Shown: positions 1 through 7,589, numbered from the stretch's first letter. The stretch is DNA of 11,358 nucleotides from Sedimentisphaerales bacterium (GCA_016933985.1 JAFGTU010000555.1:1-11358); one strand, 5' to 3'. The notes: a model not told the origin generated them from the sequence alone. Program-made: numbers and translations.

Positions 1-1548
1 AGCTACTGCGGCTCGATACTTGCGACGGCGGCACTCGGAGCTGCCCTGCCGCTCTCGGCGGTTGCCCAAAGCGGGATGGACCCGCTCAAGGCAGTTCTGG
101 CCCCGATGGTTGTGGCCGGCTTGGGTATTGTCCTGTCGGTCGCAGGTGTGTTTATGGTCCGGTGCAAGGAGGACGCCAGCCAGAAGAACCTGCTGCGGGC
201 ACTTCTATTCGGGACGCTCGGCAGCTCGGTGTTTATACTCATTGCGATTGGCCTGATGGCGACGACGGACTGGATAAGCTGGGGCGTATTCGGCTCGGTT
301 GTTTCGGGGCTTGCGGCCGGCGTGATCATCGGCCAGTTCACCGAATACTACACCTCAGACGAGTACAAACCGACTCGAAGTATCGCCGATCAGGCTCGAA
401 TGGGGCCTGCAACGGCGATTCTCGATGGTTTTTCGACCGGTATGTACTCTGCGGGTCTGCCGGTCGTGACGATTGTAATAGGCATTCTGTGCGCGTTTGC
501 CTTTGCGGGTGGTTTCAAAGATGTATCGATGGGACTTTATGGTATCGGCTTCGCTGCGGTCGGGATGCTTTCCACTCTGGGAATTACCCTTGCGACCGAT
601 GCTTATGGGCCGATAGCCGATAACGCCGGCGGCAATGCCGAGATGAGCGGCCTGGGACCTGAGGTACGCAAAAGGACCGATGCCCTCGACTCGCTCGGCA
701 ACACTACCGCCGCGACCGGAAAGGGCTTTGCGATAGGCTCGGCTGCCCTGACGGCGATGGCGCTGTTGGCGGCATACATGGAGGAAGTGCGGATATGGAT
801 AGGCAGGCTTGCACAGCAGAGCGCCGATGGGATTTATTACGTTGGCACGGTCGCCTTTGCAGCCAAAGACGGGGTCGGCGACGCCGTGAACGTCAGGACG
901 GCTGAGATTATGAAATTCGTCGAGGCTTACGGCCTGAACATTATGAATCCAAAGCTGATCTGCGGCCTGTTTATCGGCGCAATGATGGCGTTTGTGTTCT
1001 GTGCAATGTCGATAAAGGCGGTCGGCAGGGCCGCGGGGGCAATGGTCGAGGAGGTCCGCAGGCAGTTCAGGGAAATAGCCGGGATTATGGAAGGCACGGG
1101 CAAGCCGGACTATGCCCGGTGCGTTTCGATTTCGACAAAGGGCGCGCAGAGAGAGATGATTCTGCCGTCGCTGCTGGCGATTATTATTCCCGTTCTGACG
1201 GGGCTGTTCCTGGGAGTGGCTGGCGTGATGGGACTCTTAGCGGGCGGATTGAGCTGCGGGTTTGTCCTTGCGATTACGCTCAATAACTCCGGCGGCGCCT
1301 GGGACAATGCCAAGAAGTACATCGAAAAAGGCGCCCACGGCGGCAAGAAGCTTCCCGACGGCAGCAAGAACCCGGTGCACGGTGCGGCCGTAATCTGCGA
1401 TACGGTCGGCGACCCGTTCAAAGACACCGCGGGGCCGAGCCTGAATATCCTGATAAAACTGATGGCGATGGTCAGCGTCGTCTTCTCGGGCGTTATCGTG
1501 AAGTTTGGCCCCCAGATTAGCGAAATGCTCGGCTTGGGCGGCAAGTGA
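1..1548 (+). CDS. hppA: Membrane-bound ion-pumping pyrophosphatase, C-terminal part (5' truncated by the window edge)
   Basis: Integral membrane enzyme that hydrolyses cytoplasmic pyrophosphate and pumps H+ and/or Na+ outwards. The frame is open from base 1, so the 515 visible residues are the C-terminal part of a protein usually 650-800 residues long. Family motifs seen, numbered from base 1: DAYGPIADNAGG (200-211), DALDSLGNTTAATGKG (227-242), NNSGGAWDNAKKYIE (428-442) and HGAAVICDTVGDPFKDTAGP (460-479), separated by many hydrophobic segments. Ala237 in GNTTAA sits where potassium-independent enzymes have Lys, so this should be the K+-dependent subfamily (family knowledge). The visible start SYCGSILATA matches the sequence just after the conserved Glu of the ADLxES motif in transmembrane helix 6. 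The Glu that matters for Na+ versus H+ transport therefore lies just outside the window and the pumped ion cannot be decided. The internal ATG at 76 is not the start. Confidence 0.96.
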   Translation, partial: SYCGSILATAALGAALPLSAVAQSGMDPLKAVLAPMVVAGLGIVLSVAGVFMVRCKEDASQKNLLRALLFGTLGSSVFILIAIGLMATTDWISWGVFGSVVSGLAAGVIIGQFTEYYTSDEYKPTRSIADQARMGPATAILDGFSTGMYSAGLPVVTIVIGILCAFAFAGGFKDVSMGLYGIGFAAVGMLSTLGITLATDAYGPIADNAGGNAEMSGLGPEVRKRTDALDSLGNTTAATGKGFAIGSAALTAMALLAAYMEEVRIWIGRLAQQSADGIYYVGTVAFAAKDGVGDAVNVRTAEIMKFVEAYGLNIMNPKLICGLFIGAMMAFVFCAMSIKAVGRAAGAMVEEVRRQFREIAGIMEGTGKPDYARCVSISTKGAQREMILPSLLAIIIPVLTGLFLGVAGVMGLLAGGLSCGFVLAITLNNSGGAWDNAKKYIEKGAHGGKKLPDGSKNPVHGAAVICDTVGDPFKDTAGPSLNILIKLMAMVSVVFSGVIVKFGPQISEMLGLGGK

Positions 1549-1607
1549 GCGAGTTTGCCTTTGGCGAAACGGTTCAAGATGCGGCTGCTCGCCGTAGAGC
1601 TGCGTGG

Positions 1608-1636
1608 TTGACGTAAAGGGTTTATAGATGTAATCT
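1608..1636 (+). promoter_or_regulatory. Possible sigma70-type promoter for rsfS
   Basis: TTGACG (1608-1613, five of six consensus bases) is followed after 17 nt by TAATCT (1631-1636, three of six). Transcription would start near 1643, inside the hairpin that otherwise looks like the hppA terminator, giving rsfS a leader of under 50 nt. The -10 box is weak, so this is tentative. Confidence 0.4.
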
Positions 1637-1639
1637 ATT

Positions 1640-1671
1640 GGGGCGGCCGAATAGGCTGCCCCTTTCTATTT
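1640..1671 (+). terminator. Rho-independent terminator after hppA
   Basis: GGGGCGGCC (1640-1648) and GGCTGCCCC (1654-1662) form a 9-bp stem with one G-U pair around the loop GAATA. It is followed by the T-rich run TTTCTATTT. It lies about 90 nt after the hppA stop and just before rsfS. Confidence 0.75.
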
Positions 1672-1689
1672 GACTTGAGGTCTTGGAAT

Positions 1690-2052
1690 TTGACGAAGCG
1701 CGACAATTCTGAAGCAAAGGTATTCGCCCTGGCCGCTGCAAGGCTGGCGGCGGAGCGGCGTTGCACCAACATCGTGGTTCTCGATTTGAAGGGCAAGTCG
1801 CCGGCCACGGATTATTTCGTAATCGTTACAGGCACGAGCAACAGGCAGATGCGGACCGTCTCCGATGAGATCTGCGTCGAGGCCAGGCAGCGCGGCCTGC
1901 AACGCTTCGGCAGGGCAGGATACGAACAGGGCAGATGGATACTCCTCGACTACGTTGACGTTGTAATCCACATCTTCGACACCGAGTACCGAGAATACTA
2001 CGACCTCGAACTGCTATGGGGAGACGCTGAGAGATTGGCTATTGATGATTGA
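1690..2052 (+). CDS. rsfS: Ribosomal silencing factor RsfS (Iojap/DUF143 family)
   Basis: Small cytoplasmic protein that binds ribosomal protein uL14 and blocks joining of 30S and 50S subunits when nutrients are scarce (family knowledge). The sequence shows the hallmarks of the family: NIVVLDLKGKSPATDYFVI, then TGTSNRQ, then GRWILLDYVDVVIHIF and REYYDLELLWGDA near the C-terminus. The 120-residue length is usual. No ATG start is available. I chose TTG at 1690 because GAGG at 1677-1680 lies 9 nt before it; an in-frame TTG at 1675 would sit almost on the upstream T-tract and has no ribosome binding site. The stop codon lies in a 7-nt tandem repeat. Confidence 0.93.
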   Translation: MTKRDNSEAKVFALAAARLAAERRCTNIVVLDLKGKSPATDYFVIVTGTSNRQMRTVSDEICVEARQRGLQRFGRAGYEQGRWILLDYVDVVIHIFDTEYREYYDLELLWGDAERLAIDD

Positions 2053-2065
2053 TTATTGATTATTG
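2041..2065 (+). repeat. 7-nt tandem repeat overlapping the rsfS stop codon
   Basis: ATTGATG, ATTGATT, ATTGATT and a partial ATTG follow directly on one another. The first copy holds the last codons of rsfS and the stop lies in the second. Because the unit is not a multiple of three, gain or loss of a copy before the stop could change the last residues. Confidence 0.7.
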
Positions 2066-2070
2066 TTTTA

Positions 2071-2132
2071 GCCGCAGAGGGCACTCGTCGCGGCGAAGGC
2101 CGCTACCGTAGCCAGACAGAGAACACAGAGAA
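2071..2132. repeat. Degenerate CAGAG-type intergenic repeat with a small GC hairpin
   Basis: GCAGAGGGCAC (2074-2084) and ACAGAGAACACAGAG (2116-2130) are related purine-rich units. Between them GCGGC (2090-2094) and GCCGC (2099-2103) form a short stem around GAAG. Similar CAGAG-rich intergenic strings occur in many environmental bacteria (from memory, not checked). They mark the left edge of the A/T-rich gene that follows. Confidence 0.4.
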
Positions 2133-2141
2133 TTAAAAACC

Positions 2142-2867
2142 ATGGATAAAAAGCACATCATTGATGAAATTATTAGAACAGCCAAGGAAAACAATGGAAC
2201 TCCCTTGGGAGCACAGAGATTTGCCAGCGAAACAGGGATTAAACGCTCAGATTGGTTGTGGAAATATTGGACTAAATGGGGTGATGCCGTTACAGAAGCA
2301 GGATTTAAGCCAAACAAACCAAAATCTGCCTATGACGAAAATGTGCTGATAGAACACCTCATTTCTTTAATTAGAGAAATCAAAAAATTTCCCGTACAAG
2401 CAGATTTCCGGATGAAATCACATAACACAAAGGGATTCCCCTGTTACAAGTCATTTCGTCGGTTAGGGGAAAAACATGAGATGGCTCAAAAGACTATGCT
2501 TTATTGTAAAGACAAGCCTGAATTCCAAGATGCTATTGAGATTTGCAAAGGAGTCCTTCCTTCTTCAGAAAAGGAAGAAAGAGAGGTTGATTCCGAAGAA
2601 GCGGAATCTCAATTCGGTTACGTGTACCTGATGAAATCGGGGCGATATTATAAAATAGGAAGAAGTGATTGCGTTGAAAAACGGAAATATGAGATAGGAA
2701 TTAAGCTGCCGGAAGAACTGAAAATAATACATAAAATCAAGACCGATGACCCACCTGGGATAGAGGCTTATTGGCATAAAAGGTTTGAAGATAAAAGAAA
2801 AGGCGGCGAATGGTTTGATTTGTCAAGCAGCGATATTAAGGCATTCAGACGAAGAAAATTTATGTGA
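2142..2867 (+). CDS. GIY-YIG nuclease-fold protein (MUG113/T5orf172-like) with N-terminal HNH-repeat-like units
   Basis: The C-terminal domain (residues about 158-241) has GYVYLMKSGRYYKIGRS (159-175), the GIY-YIG core in its MUG113/T5orf172 form, then Arg181, Glu208 in GIEAYWHKRF, and GGEWFDL (221-227). The N-terminal half contains two similar units (about 5-57 and 68-120). The first has the pattern of homing-endonuclease-associated repeats: an N-terminal helix, GTPLGAQRFASETG, then W..WGDAVTEAGF. These small domains probably bind nucleic acid. A charged linker (141-155) joins the halves. The gene is clearly richer in A and T than its neighbours, including at third codon positions, and sits between two housekeeping genes beside short repeats, which suggests horizontal acquisition. 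No terminal inverted repeats, partner methylase or integrase is visible. DNA cleavage is not certain; proteins of this type are often annotated only by domain. Confidence 0.82.
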   Translation: MDKKHIIDEIIRTAKENNGTPLGAQRFASETGIKRSDWLWKYWTKWGDAVTEAGFKPNKPKSAYDENVLIEHLISLIREIKKFPVQADFRMKSHNTKGFPCYKSFRRLGEKHEMAQKTMLYCKDKPEFQDAIEICKGVLPSSEKEEREVDSEEAESQFGYVYLMKSGRYYKIGRSDCVEKRKYEIGIKLPEELKIIHKIKTDDPPGIEAYWHKRFEDKRKGGEWFDLSSSDIKAFRRRKFM

Positions 2868-2968
2868 GGATAGTCTTGGTGCGTTCTTTACACCCTGATA
2901 TTTAGCTTTGGCCAACTTATACGAGTGAAAAACCTAAATTGAAAGAGTGAATTTTCTGTGGCTGAAGA

Positions 2969-4996
2969 ATGAAACTTGTCATTGATATATTGGAAGAGCG
3001 GATATCTACTGCGATGGCGGCGGTTGCGGGCGTTGAGGTGTGTGCGGCTATTGTCCGCCCTGCTGCCGATCTGAAGTTTGGGGATTATCAGGTCAACGGC
3101 GTGATGGCGCTAGCCAAGAAGATCAAGACAAATCCCCGCAAGTTGGCCGAAGAGGTCGTCGACAAGCTGGATTTAGGCGATATATGTGAGCAGCCGGAAG
3201 TGGCCGGGCCCGGATTCATCAATCTGCGACTGAAGCCCGATTTCCTCGCCGAGAAGCTGCTTGAAATCAACGAAGATGCCGACCGCCTTGCGGTGAAGAA
3301 AGCGGACAAGCCGAAGACCATCGTTGTGGATTTCTCAAGCCCCAATATCGCCAAGCAGATGCACGTCGGCCACCTGAGAAGCACGATCATCGGCGACGCC
3401 ATCTGCCGAATGTTGGAATTCCTCGGCCATAAAGTAATCCGCCAAAACCACATCGGAGACTGGGGAACGCAGTTCGGGCGGGCGTTCCTGGCAATGTGGC
3501 ATATTAGCATGGGAAGGGACCACAAGAAGCTATACTACCGAGGAGAGCTTGCGCTGCTTCGGGGTCGTGCGAAGGATAACGCCGGATTAGCATCCCTTTG
3601 TGAGTCGCTGTGCAGGCAGCACGTGGATGATTGGCGTGCAGACAGTAACCAGCAGCTTGGAGACGGCGAGAAGGTGTTTTGGCCGTTCGTGCAGAGGCTT
3701 CTAAGTGGTGAGGAACATGTTGAGCTTCGGGAGATTGAAGCGGCTTACCAGTACGTGACAAAGCTTGAGGAGACGGCAGTTGGAATGGGGCTGCTTACGC
3801 CGACACGCGAGCGCGCGCCGGAAACGGGTGAATGGAGAGAAAAACTGATCCCCTACGAGCAACTCTCTCGCCGTGTCACTGCCATGCTGCAAGAAGGGGG
3901 AGAGGACAATGAGCAAGAGCAGGCAGTCTGGCAGTATCTGATTAAGAAGACGATGGGCGAGTGCAACGAAGTATATAGGTTACTCGTCGTTACTTTGGAT
4001 GACAGGCATGTTCGCGGCGAGAGCGCATACAATAAGGAATTGCCGGGCGTTGTCGATGAATTGTCGGAGAAAGGCTTTGCCAAAGAATCTGACGGGGCGG
4101 TGTGTGTTTTTCCTGCGGGATTTAAGAATAAGGATGGTGAGGCTTTGCCGTTTATTATTCAGAAATCGGACGGGGCGTATCTTTATGCTACAACTGATTT
4201 GGCTGCTGTGCGGTATCGGGTTAATGAACTCAAGGCTGATGTGATTTTGTACGTTACCGATTCGCGGCAAAAGATGCACTTCGAGATGCTCTTTGCCGTA
4301 GCACGGATGGCAGGCTGGGCGAGCGACAATGTGGAGCTGACGCACGTCATGTTCGGTAGTATCCTGGGTGAGGATGGAACGCCTTTGAAGACGCGGTCGG
4401 GCGAGAACGTCAAGCTCAAGGAGCTGCTTAAAGAAGCGGTGGAGCGGGCCGAGGCCGTCGTCGAGGAGAAGAATCCCGAGTTGCCCGATGATAAAAAGGC
4501 CGAGATTGCCAACGCTGTCGGCATCGGGGCGGTTAAGTATGCGGATTACTCCAATAATCGCACCAGCGATTATGTCTTTAGCTTCGATAAGATGCTGGCG
4601 ATGGAGGGTAATACCGCGCCCTATATGCAGTATGCATACGCGCGGATAAAATCCATCGAGCGCAAGGCCCAGGGCAGGGACGTCGATATCGAGACCGAGC
4701 TTGCTAGCTTAAAAGAGTTGAGCTTGACCGAACCGGCCGAGGTGGATCTGGCTAAGCACATAATCCGCTACGGCGAGGCGATAGCCTCCACCGCCGGCGA
4801 TTACAGGCCCAACTATTTGACGAGCTATCTATATGAGCTGGCCCAGAAGTTCAGCACATTTTACACGAGTTGCCCGGTCCTGATTGCCGAGCCGGAGAAG
4901 AGACCCACCCGGCTGCTGCTGTGCGATTTGACCGCAAGGACAATTCGCCACGGCCTAAGCGACCTTCTGGGCATCGGCGTTGTGGAGCAAATGTGA
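2969..4996 (+). CDS. argS: Arginyl-tRNA synthetase
   Basis: Class I aminoacyl-tRNA synthetase that charges tRNA-Arg with arginine in the cytoplasm. Domains in order: N-terminal tRNA-contact domain (about 1-95, with FGDYQVNGVMALAK), Rossmann catalytic domain with HVGH (132-135, the HIGH motif) and HIGDWGTQFG (161-170), GESAYN (350-355), DGAYLYATTDLAA (401-413) and LKTRSGEN (473-480, the KMSKS-equivalent loop), then the DALR anticodon-binding domain from about 550 (YMQYAYARIKSI) to the end. At 675 residues it is about 100 longer than the E. coli enzyme. The excess lies between residues 171 and 330, after GDWGTQFG and before MGECNEVY. From memory, planctomycete enzymes also tend to be long here. 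ATG 2969 is the first possible in-frame start, since an in-frame TGA precedes it, but no strong ribosome binding site is seen. Confidence 0.97.
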   Translation: MKLVIDILEERISTAMAAVAGVEVCAAIVRPAADLKFGDYQVNGVMALAKKIKTNPRKLAEEVVDKLDLGDICEQPEVAGPGFINLRLKPDFLAEKLLEINEDADRLAVKKADKPKTIVVDFSSPNIAKQMHVGHLRSTIIGDAICRMLEFLGHKVIRQNHIGDWGTQFGRAFLAMWHISMGRDHKKLYYRGELALLRGRAKDNAGLASLCESLCRQHVDDWRADSNQQLGDGEKVFWPFVQRLLSGEEHVELREIEAAYQYVTKLEETAVGMGLLTPTRERAPETGEWREKLIPYEQLSRRVTAMLQEGGEDNEQEQAVWQYLIKKTMGECNEVYRLLVVTLDDRHVRGESAYNKELPGVVDELSEKGFAKESDGAVCVFPAGFKNKDGEALPFIIQKSDGAYLYATTDLAAVRYRVNELKADVILYVTDSRQKMHFEMLFAVARMAGWASDNVELTHVMFGSILGEDGTPLKTRSGENVKLKELLKEAVERAEAVVEEKNPELPDDKKAEIANAVGIGAVKYADYSNNRTSDYVFSFDKMLAMEGNTAPYMQYAYARIKSIERKAQGRDVDIETELASLKELSLTEPAEVDLAKHIIRYGEAIASTAGDYRPNYLTSYLYELAQKFSTFYTSCPVLIAEPEKRPTRLLLCDLTARTIRHGLSDLLGIGVVEQM

Positions 4997-5018
4997 GAAG
5001 CCATCCATAGACTGTGGC

Positions 5019-5036
5019 AACGATGTTACTATCGTT
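5019..5036 (+). terminator. Weak hairpin after argS
   Basis: AACGAT and ATCGTT form a perfect 6-bp stem with a 6-nt loop, 22 nt after the argS stop. The stem is A/T-rich and the T-tract is poor, so termination here is doubtful. Confidence 0.2.
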
Positions 5037-5041
5037 TATCC

Positions 5042-5069
5042 TTGCAATTGAACGCAAATAGGCTAATCT
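5042..5069 (+). promoter_or_regulatory. Possible promoter for mntA-hepT
   Basis: TTGCAA (5042-5047) is followed after 16 nt by TAATCT (5064-5069). The -35 box and spacing are the same as in the accB promoter of this window. Transcription would start near 5076, about 54 nt before mntA. Confidence 0.35.
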
Positions 5070-5129
5070 CCTGTCTGGTTGGGTAATGGCGTTTGCAGGC
5101 TGAGGCTTGGCAACAATAAGGGCAGCTAT

Positions 5130-5435
5130 ATGGTGTATTCGCTTGAAGAAAGAATGCCGCCGGACAAATTGGCGGCGTTTTGCAGAAGAAACCACATCAG
5201 GAAGGTATCGGTCTTCGGCTCGGCTTTGGCCGGACAATTGGGACCGGATAGCGATATCGACCTCCTGGTGGAGTTTGAGCAGGGGCATATACCGGGCCTG
5301 TTTTCAATCGTCAGGATGGAAATGGAGCTTGCCGAAGCGCTTGGCAGAAAGGTCGATTTGCGGACTCCAGAAGACCTGAGCCAATATTTTCGTGACGAGG
5401 TAACGCGAAATGCCAGAGTTCAGTATCAGTCATGA
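5130..5435 (+). CDS. mntA: MntA-type minimal nucleotidyltransferase antitoxin
   Basis: Antitoxin of the HepT/MntA (HEPN/MNT) type II-like module. Characterised members neutralise HepT by transferring AMP units to a tyrosine next to its active site. The 101-residue protein has the GSX10DXD nucleotidyltransferase signature: Gly30-Ser31, then Asp42 and Asp44 in SDIDLLVEF. The third likely metal ligand is Asp76 in KVDL. ATG 5130 is preferred over an in-frame ATG at 5079 because AAGGG (5118-5122) lies 7 nt before it and the extra 17 residues have no family match. The 3' end overlaps hepT by 26 nt. Here the antitoxin gene comes first, unlike the Shewanella oneidensis pair as I remember it. Confidence 0.9.
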   Translation: MVYSLEERMPPDKLAAFCRRNHIRKVSVFGSALAGQLGPDSDIDLLVEFEQGHIPGLFSIVRMEMELAEALGRKVDLRTPEDLSQYFRDEVTRNARVQYQS

Positions 5436-5763
5436 AGATAGAGTCAGGCTGTCGCATATGCTGGACGGGGCGCTGGAAATCCGGCAGTATGTGGATACTT
5501 CGACGCGCGAGGACTTGGACAACGACCGCAAGCTCGTGCATTCGCTTGTTCGACTGCTCGAGATCATCGGCGAAGCGGCAAGCCAGGTTTCGGATGAGCT
5601 TCGCGAAAGTTTTCCTGAGATTCCCTGGATGGTGATAGTCGGTATGAGGAATCGACTCATTCACGCATACTTCGCGATCAACCTGGAGGTGATATGGAGC
5701 ACTTCGAAGGAGGACATACCGTTGCTGATTGCGGAGTTGAAGCGCATTTTAGGTCGAGCATGA
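5410..5763 (+). CDS. hepT: HepT-type HEPN toxin
   Basis: HEPN-domain ribonuclease toxin partner of the preceding gene. Characterised HepT proteins cut RNA as dimers. The 117-residue protein has the catalytic RX4HXY motif intact: Arg80, His85 and Tyr87 in RNRLIHAY. Tyr87 is the expected AMP-acceptor. Other family features are RLLEIIGEAASQVSDELR (48-65) and PEIPW (69-73). ATG 5410 follows GAGG (5397-5400) by 9 nt, inside the end of mntA, so translation is probably coupled. All motif residues are present, so the module looks functional rather than decayed. Confidence 0.92.
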   Translation: MPEFSISHEDRVRLSHMLDGALEIRQYVDTSTREDLDNDRKLVHSLVRLLEIIGEAASQVSDELRESFPEIPWMVIVGMRNRLIHAYFAINLEVIWSTSKEDIPLLIAELKRILGRA

Positions 5764-5827
5764 CGGGGCAGGTCCTCTTGGCAAGAAGCGGAGCGTTGTG
5801 ATATAGAGGAATTGGAATGGGTGCATT

Positions 5828-6238
5828 ATGAAGATTGTCCAAAAGGATTTTCGGATCAATACGAAGAATCGCAATCAGATGGTGGATATCACGCCGCAGG
5901 TTGCCTCGATTGTGGCTGAATCGGGCATAAGCAGCGGCGATGTTGTGGTCTATTGTCCGCATACGACCGCGGCGATTACGATAAACGAGAATGCCGATCC
6001 GACCGTGCCGCAGGATGTTCTGCTGACGTTAGGCGAGCTGGTGCCGCACTCAAATCCTGGGTATCGACATTCGGAGGGCAATTCGGATGCCCACGCCAAG
6101 AGCTCGCTGGTGGGTTGCAGCGAGCAGGTGCTTATTAAGGACGGCTTGCTGGTCTTGGGAACCTGGCAGGCGCTGTACTTCTGTGAATTCGACGGTCCCC
6201 GCAGCCGAAGAGTCATAGTCCAGGTGCGGGGCGAGTGA
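5828..6238 (+). CDS. yjbQ: YjbQ/UPF0047 family protein
   Basis: Conserved single-domain protein of 136 residues. E. coli YjbQ shows weak thiamine phosphate synthase activity in genetic tests, but the true role of the family is unsettled. Family signatures are complete: HTTAAITINENADP (45-58), HSEGNSDAHAKSSL (81-94, probable metal site from its histidines) and GTWQALYFCEFDGPRSRR (111-128). It begins 64 nt after hepT with only a weak ribosome binding site (AATGGG about 6 nt before the start). Its stop overlaps a GTG codon of the transporter frame, so the two genes are probably co-transcribed. Confidence 0.93.
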   Translation: MKIVQKDFRINTKNRNQMVDITPQVASIVAESGISSGDVVVYCPHTTAAITINENADPTVPQDVLLTLGELVPHSNPGYRHSEGNSDAHAKSSLVGCSEQVLIKDGLLVLGTWQALYFCEFDGPRSRRVIVQVRGE

Positions 6239-6276
6239 TCACCAGAACAGGTTGCCCAACTGGAGCACGGGTCAAT

Positions 6277-7476
6277 ATGGCCGACAGAACCGGCAAAAAG
6301 ATTTCTGCTAACGTTCTTTTGCTCAGTGCCGTTAGTTTCCTCAACGACCTTAGCAGCGAAATAATAATGCCTGTTTTACCGATGTTTCTCGAATCGCTGG
6401 GCGCAGGGGGCAAGGTAATCGGCCTTGTCGGTGGTTTGCGGGACGGCATCTCAAATGTTCTGAAGGTCTTTTTCGGATATTGGTCCGACAAGACCGGTAA
6501 ACGCCGGATATTTATCTACAGCGGATATTTCATATCGATCATTTTTAAGCTGCTGCTTGCGGTCTCAAGGGTATGGCCGAGCGCCGTTGTCTTCTCCTGC
6601 CTGGAAAGGGTGGGCAAGGGTCTGCGAACCGCAGCCAGGGACGCGGTAATAGCCGAGTCCATGGCGAACGAAAGAGGCAGAGGATTCGGCATTCACAGGT
6701 CGCTTGAAACGGCAGGCGCAATCTTAGGCGCTGTGACGGCCTTTGGCCTGTTTTGGTTCTTGAAGCTCGAATTCAGGAGCATTATACTTATCGCCGGGAT
6801 AATTGGCTTTGCGGCGATTGTCCCGATTAGATTCATCTCGGGAAGCGAAGCCAGGCCGCAGAAGTTAACGCTGAAGCTCGGTATAGCCGGCCTGCCCCTA
6901 CGGCTGAAATTGTTTATCCTGATTTCCGGTGTTTTTGCTCTTGGCAACTTCAGTTACATGTTTTTTGTTATGAAGGCACAAGGCATTTTTTCCGGCAGGC
7001 TGTCCGTCGCGGCTCCGATCCTTTTGTACGTGCTTTTCAATATCGTCTATAGCGCGTTGGCCGTGCCGCTGGGTTCCATTTCGGATAGGATCGGCAGAGA
7101 GAAGGTAATCATATTCGGCTACATCTGCTTTTCCGTAACAGCGGCCGGTTTTGCATTTCTTACCTCACTGGCGGCGTACGTGGTCTTGTTCGCCCTTTAC
7201 GGGGTAGTGCACGCGGCGATCGACGGGAACCAGCGGGCTTACGTAGCGGATTTGGCGAGTGAACATTTGAAAGCCACGGCGATTGGCACATTTCACACCG
7301 CTACGGGCTTGGCGGCAATTCCAGGCGGCCTCCTGGCAGGCTTGCTGTGGGAGCGGCTTTCGCCGCAGGCAACCTTTCTCTATGGGGGTCTCATGGCGCT
7401 TCTCTCTGTCTTCTTATTCCTTGTCTTCAATCACTTTGCCGACAGGCCGAATGCGCAAGCGGTCGCAAAGGCTTAA
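6277..7476 (+). CDS. Major facilitator superfamily transporter
   Basis: Inner-membrane secondary transporter of unknown substrate, 399 residues with about 12 hydrophobic segments. The loop 2-3 motif A is clear as GYWSDKTGKRR (67-77) and is echoed in the second half as GSISDRIGREK (266-276). The loop ERVGKGLRTAARDAVIAES (110-128) and GIHRSLETAGAILG (138-151) match a bacterial subgroup usually annotated only as MFS permease. ATG 6277 was chosen because it gives a short cytoplasmic N-terminus, with GGAG (6262-6265) upstream. The frame also offers GTG at 6235, which overlaps the yjbQ stop as GTGA and would add 14 residues; either start is possible. Confidence 0.9.
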   Translation: MADRTGKKISANVLLLSAVSFLNDLSSEIIMPVLPMFLESLGAGGKVIGLVGGLRDGISNVLKVFFGYWSDKTGKRRIFIYSGYFISIIFKLLLAVSRVWPSAVVFSCLERVGKGLRTAARDAVIAESMANERGRGFGIHRSLETAGAILGAVTAFGLFWFLKLEFRSIILIAGIIGFAAIVPIRFISGSEARPQKLTLKLGIAGLPLRLKLFILISGVFALGNFSYMFFVMKAQGIFSGRLSVAAPILLYVLFNIVYSALAVPLGSISDRIGREKVIIFGYICFSVTAAGFAFLTSLAAYVVLFALYGVVHAAIDGNQRAYVADLASEHLKATAIGTFHTATGLAAIPGGLLAGLLWERLSPQATFLYGGLMALLSVFLFLVFNHFADRPNAQAVAKA

Positions 7477-7530
7477 CCCGGCGAAGAGGCTATGTTTGGT
7501 GTGGGGGCGGCGGAGCCGGATTGGCGCATT

Positions 7531-7589
7531 AAAAAGGCGAGGTGGTGGGACCGGCTGGGGGGGAGACCGGTGGACCACGCTGCCTCGCC
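7531..7589 (-). terminator. Rho-independent terminator of the candidate small RNA
   Basis: On the - strand GGCGAGG pairs with CCTCGCC and is followed directly by TTTTT. Inside are GTGGT/ACCAC and CCGG/CCGG pairings around a loop with seven C residues. The T-tract follows the stem only on the - strand, which fixes the direction. Confidence 0.75.

Noticed and set aside
1110..1577. 155-codon open frame on the - strand opposite hppA
   Set aside because: It is a shadow of a strongly conserved coding sequence and has no family resemblance. The same applies to the other antisense frames over argS, yggS, the phosphatase and accB.
2071..2132. CAGAG units as a CRISPR array
   Set aside because: The units are short, unequal and irregularly spaced, with no spacers and no cas genes.
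3479..3958. Intein or mobile insertion in argS
   Set aside because: There are no intein splice motifs and no nuclease domain, and the base composition is not clearly different.
5079..5129. Longer start for mntA at ATG 5079
   Set aside because: There is no ribosome binding site, no family match in the extra residues, and a good site at 5118-5122 favours 5130.
7536..7589. Possible SRP (4.5S) RNA in the GC-rich hairpin
   Set aside because: The conserved GGAA apical loop and its flanking internal loop are missing; a terminator explains the hairpin and the T-tract.
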